9,679 bases of DNA from Candidatus Pelagibacter sp. (GTDB lineage: Bacteria > Pseudomonadota > Alphaproteobacteria > Pelagibacterales > Pelagibacteraceae), in the NCBI GenBank assembly GCA_012963775.1, contig DTVC01000021.1:1-9679 (forward strand), in the 5' to 3' direction. This document shows, one piece after another, positions 1 through 5,426 of this stretch. Made by a program: the position numbers and the translations under genes. Within the stretch, counting starts at the first letter, position 1, and each line of letters opens with the position of its first letter. A model generated the notes under the pieces. The model was not told where the DNA came from. It saw only the letters and a list, made by a program, of their open reading frames with translations, and did no database searches.

Positions 1-29
1 CCTATTATAACTACGTCAGTATTAATCAT
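1..29 (-). CDS. Putative ferredoxin--NADP(+) reductase, thioredoxin-reductase-like type (N-terminus only)
   Basis: Only about ten codons lie in the window. On the minus strand the ATG at 29-27 shares its A with the TAA stop of the ferredoxin gene (TAATG), and the reading continues as [10 protein letters not shown] up to the window edge. An acidic-hydrophobic start leading into VVIIG is the usual opening of an FAD-binding Rossmann fold, where GxG motifs would follow. Thioredoxin-reductase-like ferredoxin-NADP reductases commonly begin this way, and the position directly behind a ferredoxin gene fits such an enzyme, which would move electrons between NADPH and the ferredoxin in the cytoplasm. 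The overlap suggests translational coupling in a two-gene operon. The family call rests on a very short peptide plus context; another FAD-dependent oxidoreductase is possible. Confidence 0.55.
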
Positions 30-349
30 TAAGCTTGTTTTTCAGGAAGATCTACAACTAGACCATCGATTTCATTTGAAACTACAATTTGACAACTGAG
101 TCTACTATTTTTTTTTGGTTCAAACGCTAAATCCAACATATCCTCTTCTCCTTCTTCTTTCTGTGGTAGTTTATTAAACCATTCTTCTTTGACATAAACA
201 TGGCAAGTAGCGCAAGCCATGGAACCTCCGCAATCTGCATCAATTCCAAGAACATTATTTTGAACGGCTCCTTCCATAACGCTTAAGCCATTTGGAACAT
301 CAATTACATGAGATTTTCCACTGTGTTCTATGTACTTAATTTTAGGCAT
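29..349 (-). CDS. [2Fe-2S] ferredoxin, adrenodoxin/vertebrate-type
   Basis: A 106-residue soluble electron carrier. Cys40, Cys46 and Cys49 form the CX5CX2C loop ([10 protein letters not shown]) and Cys86 supplies the fourth ligand, the spacing of the adrenodoxin/FdxB/ISC-type ferredoxins rather than the plant type (CX4CX2C). The acidic stretch [10 protein letters not shown] (about residues 64-73) corresponds to the acidic interaction helix that docks redox partners in this family. Length is normal and complete. Known roles of relatives include electron supply for Fe-S cluster assembly and for cytochrome P450 or other monooxygenases; which one applies cannot be read here. No hscAB/iscS genes are in view. 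It overlaps the following putative reductase gene by one base (TAATG), supporting a ferredoxin/reductase pair. No Shine-Dalgarno is visible before the ATG; a TATATA -10-like box (356-361) lies just upstream, so a nearly leaderless mRNA is possible. Confidence 0.93.
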   Translation of the reverse strand: MPKIKYIEHSGKSHVIDVPNGLSVMEGAVQNNVLGIDADCGGSMACATCHVYVKEEWFNKLPQKEEGEEDMLDLAFEPKKNSRLSCQIVVSNEIDGLVVDLPEKQA

Positions 350-366
350 AGACTTTATATAAGACC

Positions 367-403
367 AAAAAAAAATAGGGCAAGTAAATTAATGTCCGCC
401 CTA
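367..403 (-). terminator. Rho-independent terminator-like hairpin upstream of the ferredoxin gene
   Basis: Read on the minus strand, TAGGGC (403-398) pairs perfectly with GCCCTA (381-376) across a 16-base loop and is followed at once by nine T residues (375-367). This is the form of an intrinsic terminator and its stem is one of the few GC-rich spots in the gap. The same sequence read on the plus strand has no T-run after it, so it is directional. No minus-strand gene lies upstream, since prpE is on the plus strand. It must therefore end a short transcript begun in the 404-498 gap, act as a leader attenuator for ferredoxin, or stop antisense transcription coming out of prpE. The hairpin is seen; its role is inference. 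Confidence 0.55.
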
Positions 404-415
404 CAATTAGTATTG

Positions 416-445
416 ATTTTACATGCTTTTTAAAATTAAATACAA
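416..445 (-). promoter_or_regulatory. Candidate minus-strand promoter overlapping the prpE promoter
   Basis: On the minus strand TTGTAT (445-440), 18 bases, then TAAAAT (421-416). A transcript would start near 409, run directly into the terminator-like hairpin at 403-367, and reach the ferredoxin ATG at 349 only if that hairpin is read through. An alternative ferredoxin promoter is TTGCCC (383-378), 16 bases, TATATA (361-356), which would give a leaderless mRNA. The sequence does not decide between the two. Confidence 0.25.
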
Positions 446-446
446 T
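418..446 (+). promoter_or_regulatory. Candidate sigma70 promoter of prpE
   Basis: TTTACA (418-423), 17 bases, then TACAAT (441-446): each box matches five of six consensus bases at ideal spacing. Transcription would start near 453, giving a leader of about 45 bases before the prpE ATG at 499. Such boxes arise by chance in AT-rich DNA, but the match and the position are both good. Confidence 0.45.
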
Positions 447-498
447 TTAACAGTTAAAAATTAGAATAAAAAACAAATCAAAGCAAATTACAAATTAC

Positions 499-2397
499 AT
501 GACGACTAAATATAATGAAATTTATCAAAGTTCCATAAATAATCCTGAAAAATTTTGGCAAGAAATATCAGAAGATATTTTTTGGTTTAAAAAACCAACA
601 AAAGTTTTAAATAAATTCAATCCACCATTTTACAAATGGTTTGAAGATGGTGTAACAAACACTTGTTATAATGCATTAGATTATAACATTGAACAAGGTA
701 GAGGTGAAAAAACTGCTTTAATATATGACAGTCCAATAACAGGTAACAAAGCTAAATTCACTTACAAAGAACTTAGGCACAAAGTTTCAAAATTTGCAGG
801 TGCTCTGGACAATCAAGGTATAAAAAAGGGTGATAGAGTGATCATTTATATGCCAATGGTACCTGAGGCTGTTATTGCAATGCTTGCATGCGGAAGAATT
901 GGAGCAATTCATTCAGTCGTATTTGGTGGTTTTGCTTCAAATGAACTTGCTAGCCGTATCGATGATAGTAAAGCAAAAATTTTAATTACAGCTTCGTGTG
1001 GCTTTGAACCTGGAAAAACAGTTGAATATCGTCCTCTTGTTGATGGAGCATTAAAGTTAGCAAAACACAAAATTGAAAAGATTATATTCTTCCAAAGAAA
1101 AGGTTATGAAATTAAATTAAATAGTCCAAAAGAGATAAGCTGGAATGAAGTCTTATCAAATTCCAAAGATATGGATTGTGTTGAAATGAAGTCTAATGAG
1201 TTTGCTTATATTCTTTATACTTCTGGTACAACTGGTGTACCAAAAGGAATTGTAAGAGATATTGGTGGTCACATTGTTGCATTAAAATGGACAATGAAAA
1301 ATATCTACAACATTGACGCTGATGATGTTTGGTGGTCTGCAAGTGATATAGGATGGATTGTTGGGCACTCTTATATAGTCTACGCTCCTTTGTTTAAAGG
1401 ATGTACTACTGTTCTTTTTGAAGGAAAACCTGTTGGAACTCCTGATGCTGGAGTTTTTTGGAGGATTATTTCTGACTATAAGATTAAATCACTTTTCACA
1501 GCTCCTACTGCATTTCGGGCAATTAAAAAAGAAGATCCCGAAGGCAAGTTTTTTTCAAAATATGATTTAAGTTCCTTTGAATCTTTATTTTTAGCTGGGG
1601 AAAGAGCTGACCCTGACACAATTAAATGGGCTGAAAATTTATTAAATGTACCAGTAATTGATCACTGGTGGCAGACAGAAACTAGTTGGGCAATAAGCGC
1701 AAACTGTACCGGTATTGAAATGCAAAAAACAAAATATGGATCAGCTTGTAAAGCAGTTCCAGGTTATGATGTTAAAGTTATGAAACCAGATCAAAGTTTA
1801 GCTAAACCAAATGAAATGGGAGATATTGTTGTAAAACTTCCTTTGCCTCCAGGAACCTTTTCAACTTTATGGAATGCTGACGAAAGATATAAAAAAACAT
1901 ATATGTCAAACTATGAAAGTTATTATCAAACTTATGATGCAGGACATATTGATGAAGATGGATATATTTGGATTATGTCCAGAACAGATGATATTATAAA
2001 TGTTGCTGGACATAGACTATCAACAGGTGCAATTGAAGAAGTTTTATCAGAACATCAATCGGTGGCTGAATGTGCAGTTTTTGGAATTGCTGACAAATTA
2101 AAAGGGCAATTGCCAATTGGATTAATAGCGCTTAAAGCCGGAGTTCAAAAAGACAACGAAACAATATCTAAAGAATGTATACAAATGGTTAGGGATAAAG
2201 TTGGGCCAGTAGCAGCGTTTAAAACTGCAATAGTTGTAAAAAGATTACCTAAAACTCGATCTGGAAAAATTTTAAGAGGAACTGTTAGAAAAATAGCTGA
2301 CAATGAAGAATATAAAATGCCAGCAACAATCGATGATCCTGCAATTTTAGATGAGATCAAGCAAGATCTAATTAAAAATAATATTTTAAAAGTTTAA
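499..2397 (+). CDS. prpE: Propionyl-CoA synthetase (propionate--CoA ligase, AMP-forming)
   Basis: A 632-residue ANL-superfamily acyl-CoA synthetase that activates propionate (ATP + propionate + CoA to propionyl-CoA + AMP + PPi) in the cytoplasm. The N-terminus (SINNPEKFW near 12-20, then NPPF..WF..G.TN) is the acetyl-CoA synthetase N-terminal domain as in PrpE. Further motifs are the P-loop-like YTSGTTGVPKG (240-250), the acyl/AMP site WWQTET (390-395), the hinge region RTDDIINVAGHRL, and PKTRSGKILRG (584-594) with Lys590 as the adenylation-half catalytic lysine and likely acetylation target. The C-terminal TIDDPAILDEI also matches PrpE rather than Acs, and the length is typical (about 630). 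Activity on acetate or acrylate is possible and not excluded. It is too long for, and unlike, DmdB methylmercaptopropionate-CoA ligase. There is no Shine-Dalgarno; the leader is A-rich. The stop overlaps the start of the SMR transporter gene (TAATG). Confidence 0.9.
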   Translation: MTTKYNEIYQSSINNPEKFWQEISEDIFWFKKPTKVLNKFNPPFYKWFEDGVTNTCYNALDYNIEQGRGEKTALIYDSPITGNKAKFTYKELRHKVSKFAGALDNQGIKKGDRVIIYMPMVPEAVIAMLACGRIGAIHSVVFGGFASNELASRIDDSKAKILITASCGFEPGKTVEYRPLVDGALKLAKHKIEKIIFFQRKGYEIKLNSPKEISWNEVLSNSKDMDCVEMKSNEFAYILYTSGTTGVPKGIVRDIGGHIVALKWTMKNIYNIDADDVWWSASDIGWIVGHSYIVYAPLFKGCTTVLFEGKPVGTPDAGVFWRIISDYKIKSLFTAPTAFRAIKKEDPEGKFFSKYDLSSFESLFLAGERADPDTIKWAENLLNVPVIDHWWQTETSWAISANCTGIEMQKTKYGSACKAVPGYDVKVMKPDQSLAKPNEMGDIVVKLPLPPGTFSTLWNADERYKKTYMSNYESYYQTYDAGHIDEDGYIWIMSRTDDIINVAGHRLSTGAIEEVLSEHQSVAECAVFGIADKLKGQLPIGLIALKAGVQKDNETISKECIQMVRDKVGPVAAFKTAIVVKRLPKTRSGKILRGTVRKIADNEEYKMPATIDDPAILDEIKQDLIKNNILKV

Positions 2398-2726
2398 TGA
2401 CAAAATATTTATTTCTTCTTGGAGCAACTTTTTGTGAAGTTGCTGGTACTTTGTTATTACCTGTTACACAAAATTTTACAAAGTTGTTTCCAACTGTAAT
2501 TCTAGCTATATGTTACTTATCCGCATTTTACTTTTTAACTTTTGCGATTAAAGAAATTCCGCTTTCTATTGTGTATGCTACTTGGAGCGGACTTGGAATT
2601 TTTACAATCGCTATATTTGGATATATATTTTATAAACAAACTTTAAGTTGGCAAGCAGTATTTGGGTTATTTTTAATTGTAATTGGTATTACGTTGGTAA
2701 ATATTTTTAGCTCAAAAATTGTTTAA
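2397..2726 (+). CDS. Small multidrug resistance (SMR) family transporter, EmrE/Qac-like
   Basis: A 109-residue inner-membrane protein with four predicted helices (about 4-21, 32-50, 57-78, 85-104), the whole length of an SMR subunit. It aligns position for position with E. coli EmrE as I recall it: proton/substrate-binding Glu14, Tyr40, Tyr60, Trp63 in YATWSGLG, and Gly90/Gly97 of the TM4 dimer motif. WSG rather than WTG, and Ala10, favour the Qac-type exporter over the guanidinium exporter (Gdx/SugE) type. Lysines are nearly balanced on the two sides (3, 52, 107 versus 29, 80), which fits a dual-topology antiparallel homodimer. The family exchanges protons for cationic or small polar compounds; the substrate here is unknown. 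The ATG overlaps the prpE stop, and no Shine-Dalgarno is seen, so translation probably depends on ribosomes finishing prpE. Its own stop shares TTAA with the convergent pyrC. Confidence 0.88.
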   Translation: MTKYLFLLGATFCEVAGTLLLPVTQNFTKLFPTVILAICYLSAFYFLTFAIKEIPLSIVYATWSGLGIFTIAIFGYIFYKQTLSWQAVFGLFLIVIGITLVNIFSSKIV

Positions 2727-4027
2727 AAAACTAAAGGTTGACCAGTTGGATCTCCTAAAATTTTTCTATCTTTCATTTTTATCTGACCGTTGATTACAGT
2801 TAGAACAGGCCTTCCTCTAAATTCCATGCCAGTAAATGGAGACCATTTACATTTACTTTCAATATTTTCATTTTTGATTAGAATTTTTGCATTCATGTCT
2901 ACTATAGTCAAATCTGCATCAAAATTTTTTTTAATATAACCTTTATTTTTTATGCCAAAGATTTTGACAGGGTTTTCACAAACAAAATTTACAAATTGTT
3001 CAAGAGTTAATTTTCCATTGTTAACATGGTTTAGCATTACAGGTACTAACGTTTGAACCCCGGGCATTCCAGATGGAGAATTAGGATAATTTTTATCTTT
3101 ATTCTCTTTTAAATGTGGGGCGTGATCTGATCCAATGATATCTAGAAAATTATTTCTTACACCATACCATAATCTATTTTGATGTGTTTTGTCTCTTATT
3201 GGTGGATTCATTTGTGCATAAGTTCCTAATTTTTCATAACATTCAGGAGCTGTTAAAGTTAAATGTTGTGGAGTAATTTCAAAAGAAACATTGCCTTTGT
3301 GTTGCGATAAAAAATCAACTTCTTCTTTTGTTGTCACGTGAAGAATATGTGCTTTCTTTTTTAATCTTTCTGCTATTTTTACAATTTTTCTTGTTGATGA
3401 GATCGCGCACTCCTCATTTCTCCAAACTAAATGGGATTGTACATCTCCTTCTTTAATTAATTTTTTTCTCTTATTTAAAATTTCTTCATCTTCTGAATGA
3501 ACTGAAACTATTTTTGAACTATTTTGAAATACTTTTTCAATATCTTCTTCACGCTCAACTAATAAATTTCCTGTTGAAGATCCTGCAAAAAGTTTAATCC
3601 CACAACACCCTTCTAAATCTTGTAAGTCTGACAATTCTTTATGATTATTTGGTGTTGCTCCAAAATAAAATGCGTAATTACAATACATTCTATTTTTAGC
3701 TAATTTTAATTTATTAGAAAATTCTGCCTTGCTTGAAGTTGGAGGATTGGTGTTTGGCATTTCAAATACTGATGTTATTCCGCCTGCTATTGCCGCCCTA
3801 CTCCCAGAATTTAAATCTTCAGAGTCAGTAGATCCAGGTTCTCTAAAGTGAACTTGAGTATCTATACATCCTGGTAAAACAGTCAAACCAGTTGCATCAA
3901 AGGTCTGTTTTGATTCTGTTTCAATTTTGCCAATCTCTACTATTTTACTATCTTTTATTCCAATATCTTGAACTTTAAGATTGCCATTAATATAACACGA
4001 TCCATTTTTAATGATTAAATCTAACAT
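2723..4027 (-). CDS. pyrC: Dihydroorotase (class I-like, amidohydrolase superfamily)
   Basis: A 434-residue cytoplasmic zinc amidohydrolase that cyclises N-carbamoyl-L-aspartate to dihydroorotate, the third step of pyrimidine synthesis. Visible motifs are IDTQVHFREPG (55-65) with His60 and substrate-binding Arg62, EMPNTNPP (89-96), Lys145 in GIKLFAGSSTG as the probable carboxylated bridging lysine, His177 (VHSED), His230 (HILHVTT), TPQH at 252-255 and the catalytic Asp301 in GSDHAPH (299-305). Length suits the long class (about 430) rather than E. coli PyrC (348). The first ligand of the usual DxHxH motif is Gln58 instead of His; from memory this DxQVHFREPG form is found in other dihydroorotases such as those of Bacteroidetes, so it is a subclass mark rather than damage. 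The other ligands argue against the inactive PyrX form and against allantoinase or hydantoinase. It is convergent with the SMR gene and divergent from ygfZ, so probably monocistronic. No Shine-Dalgarno. Confidence 0.92.
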   Translation of the reverse strand: MLDLIIKNGSCYINGNLKVQDIGIKDSKIVEIGKIETESKQTFDATGLTVLPGCIDTQVHFREPGSTDSEDLNSGSRAAIAGGITSVFEMPNTNPPTSSKAEFSNKLKLAKNRMYCNYAFYFGATPNNHKELSDLQDLEGCCGIKLFAGSSTGNLLVEREEDIEKVFQNSSKIVSVHSEDEEILNKRKKLIKEGDVQSHLVWRNEECAISSTRKIVKIAERLKKKAHILHVTTKEEVDFLSQHKGNVSFEITPQHLTLTAPECYEKLGTYAQMNPPIRDKTHQNRLWYGVRNNFLDIIGSDHAPHLKENKDKNYPNSPSGMPGVQTLVPVMLNHVNNGKLTLEQFVNFVCENPVKIFGIKNKGYIKKNFDADLTIVDMNAKILIKNENIESKCKWSPFTGMEFRGRPVLTVINGQIKMKDRKILGDPTGQPLVF

Positions 4028-4041
4028 TTGGCAGAAAAGTA

Positions 4042-4054
4042 ACTATATTATAAA
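4042..4054. promoter_or_regulatory. Candidate divergent promoter core between pyrC and ygfZ
   Basis: Only 43 bases separate the two start codons (4027 on minus, 4071 on plus). In this gap ACTATA (4042-4047) reads TATAGT on the minus strand, a good -10 for pyrC, with TTGATT (4068-4063) upstream at a short 15-base spacing. TATATT (4044-4049) or TATAAA (4049-4054) can serve as -10 for ygfZ on the plus strand, but no good plus -35 is seen. Leaders would be very short both ways. Weak evidence in such AT-rich DNA. Confidence 0.25.
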
Positions 4055-4070
4055 TGAACTTCAATCAATT

Positions 4071-4958
4071 ATGAATATTAATAATGTATATATATTAGAA
4101 GATCGAGGAATTTTATTCATTCAAGGAACTGATACAAAAGAATTTTTACAAAACTTAATTACCAATGACATTAATAAGGTTGATGAAGCAAACAGTTGTT
4201 TTGCATCATTGTTAACTCCTCAAGGTAAATATCTTTTTGATTTTTTAGTTGTTGAGCATAAGAAAGGTTATTTTATTGACTGTGAAAAAAAACAAATTGA
4301 AGAACTTTTTAAACAATTAAATATTTATAAATTTAGATCTGATATTGAAATACTAAATTTGAGCAACGAATTTGTGGTTGCTGCTTTCAGTTATGAAAAA
4401 TTTATTTCATTTGATAGGGCAAAAGATTTACCAGGAAATACCTTTAAGTATAGGGAAGATCCGGTCTTCTTAGATCCAAGACACAAAAAACTTGGAGGAA
4501 GACTAATAATTAATTTAGAAAAACTTCATTTATCTTTAAAAAAGATGGATTTAGATTCTACTGACCCAGAAGAATATTATAAATTGAGTTATGAACTTGG
4601 CATTCCCCAAAAAAATACAGAAAAATTAAGAAATAAATTATTTGGGATTGAGTGTAATTTTGAAGAATTAAATGGAATTGACTTTAAAAAAGGTTGTTAT
4701 ATTGGACAAGAAAATACTTCACGAATCAAATTAAGAAATAAACTATCAAAAAGACTATTACCAATTCAATTAATTGAAGGAAAATTAATAGAGGGTTCTC
4801 CAATAAAAAATAATGATAATGAAATTGGAAAAGTTTTAATAAATAATCAGTATCCATTTGCAATTGTAAAATATTTAAGTGATTACTTTGATCCTAAAAT
4901 TGAATATAAAAGTGAGGAAGCTGTTTTAAAAATCATAAAACCTGATTGGATAAAATAA
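4071..4958 (+). CDS. ygfZ: YgfZ/IBA57-like folate-binding protein for Fe-S protein maintenance
   Basis: A 295-residue protein of the GcvT-like tetrahydrofolate-binding fold. The diagnostic signature is KGCYIGQE (residues 207-214 from this start) with the conserved Cys209. The N-terminal half (VYILEDRGILFIQGTDTKEFLQNLITNDI, shown here in part only by its pattern of a folded strand followed by the LQNLITNDI helix) matches the family's usual opening. In E. coli YgfZ and mitochondrial IBA57 the protein supports [4Fe-4S] enzymes such as MiaB or aconitase in a folate-dependent way; it is not glycine-cleavage T protein, which is longer and lacks KGCYxGQE. An in-frame ATG at 4011 would add 20 residues of no family resemblance and overlap the start of divergent pyrC by 17 bases, so the ATG at 4071 is preferred. 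It ends five bases from the convergent NTP-PPase gene. Confidence 0.85.
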   Translation: MNINNVYILEDRGILFIQGTDTKEFLQNLITNDINKVDEANSCFASLLTPQGKYLFDFLVVEHKKGYFIDCEKKQIEELFKQLNIYKFRSDIEILNLSNEFVVAAFSYEKFISFDRAKDLPGNTFKYREDPVFLDPRHKKLGGRLIINLEKLHLSLKKMDLDSTDPEEYYKLSYELGIPQKNTEKLRNKLFGIECNFEELNGIDFKKGCYIGQENTSRIKLRNKLSKRLLPIQLIEGKLIEGSPIKNNDNEIGKVLINNQYPFAIVKYLSDYFDPKIEYKSEEAVLKIIKPDWIK

Positions 4959-4970
4959 ATAATTTATTTT
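4952..4970. terminator. AT-only inverted repeat over the ygfZ / NTP-PPase convergent stops
   Basis: AAAATAAAT (4952-4960) and ATTTATTTT (4962-4970) form a perfect 9-base inverted repeat around a single base, covering both stop codons. It could act as a weak bidirectional terminator, as there is no other space for one. With no G or C in the stem and no clean T-run on either strand, the thermodynamic case is poor and chance is a real alternative. Confidence 0.3.
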
Positions 4971-5335
4971 AAAAATTTGCTTAAATCTGGTTTAAAATAT
5001 TTTGGTCCTTTCATTACTTTTCCATGTTCATTGTAAATTGGCTTTCCATCTTCTCCTAGTTTGCTCATGTTCGAATCTTGAACTTCTTTAAAACACTTAT
5101 CTAGATTAATGCCAAAAGCATGTCCCGCACCATAGGCAACATATAAAATATCAGTAAGAGCATCGGCAACTTCTACAATATTTTTATCTGATATTGCTTT
5201 TTTTAACTCTTCTAATTCTTCGTTTATCAGGCTTATTCTAAGTGAATTTATTTTATCAGTACTAAGTCCTGTTGAAGTTTTTACTTCTTGGCCGAATGTT
5301 TTCATAAATAAACCAACTTTTTCAAAATTTGTCAT
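4964..5335 (-). CDS. All-alpha NTP pyrophosphohydrolase (MazG/HisE-like superfamily)
   Basis: A 123-residue, mostly helical cytoplasmic protein. It carries the metal-binding pattern of the all-alpha NTP-PPases: EExxE at Glu39, Glu40 and Glu43, followed by Glu55 and Asp58 in ExxD, with Asp62 close by in VADALTDILYVAYG. The family removes pyrophosphate from nucleoside triphosphates (dUTP or damaged NTPs) or from phosphoribosyl-ATP. The second half, EVQDSNMSKLGEDGKP followed by GKVMKGPKYFKPDL, is the tail I associate with small stand-alone PRA-PH-like proteins of bacteria and phages annotated as HisE-like; true HisE ends earlier and usually sits with his genes, which are absent here. A housecleaning role is therefore more likely than histidine synthesis. 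It has the clearest Shine-Dalgarno in the window (AGGAG, 5344-5340). Divergent from fumC, convergent with ygfZ. Confidence 0.8.
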   Translation of the reverse strand: MTNFEKVGLFMKTFGQEVKTSTGLSTDKINSLRISLINEELEELKKAISDKNIVEVADALTDILYVAYGAGHAFGINLDKCFKEVQDSNMSKLGEDGKPIYNEHGKVMKGPKYFKPDLSKFLK

Positions 5336-5339
5336 TTGA

Positions 5340-5344
5340 CTCCT
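5340..5344 (-). promoter_or_regulatory. Shine-Dalgarno of the NTP-PPase gene
   Basis: On the minus strand AGGAG lies four bases before the ATG (5335-5333). It fixes the start codon and is notable because no other gene start in this window has a recognisable Shine-Dalgarno. Confidence 0.7.
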
Positions 5345-5357
5345 ATCATCAACTAAT

Positions 5358-5385
5358 TTGTGTCTACTTTAATTTTTAATATATT
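5358..5385 (+). promoter_or_regulatory. Candidate promoter of fumC
   Basis: TTGTGT (5358-5363), 16 bases, TATATT (5380-5385), giving a start near 5392 and a leader of about 35 bases. The -10 lies inside the self-complementary AATATATT (5378-5385), so TATATT also reads on the minus strand (5383-5378) toward the NTP-PPase gene, though without a good -35. This 91-base gap (5336-5426) holds nothing else I can recognise besides the Shine-Dalgarno at its left end. Confidence 0.3.
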
Positions 5386-5426
5386 TAATGTATAAGAAAT
5401 AGAACATTGTCATTAATTTTTAAACT

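Noticed and set aside
350..498. Known riboswitch, 6S RNA or tRNA in the prpE/ferredoxin gap
   Set aside because: Apart from the single hairpin at 376-403 the gap is nearly all A/T, with no tRNA arms and no riboswitch consensus I recognise.
2145..2360. Minus-strand open frame of 71 codons inside prpE
   Set aside because: Lies opposite the conserved catalytic C-terminal domain of prpE, has no family resemblance and no start signal; shadow frame.
499..2397. DmdB (methylmercaptopropionate-CoA ligase) or acetyl-CoA synthetase for this ligase
   Set aside because: Length about 630 and PrpE-specific N- and C-terminal sequence fit propionyl-CoA synthetase; DmdB is shorter. Side activity on acetate cannot be excluded.
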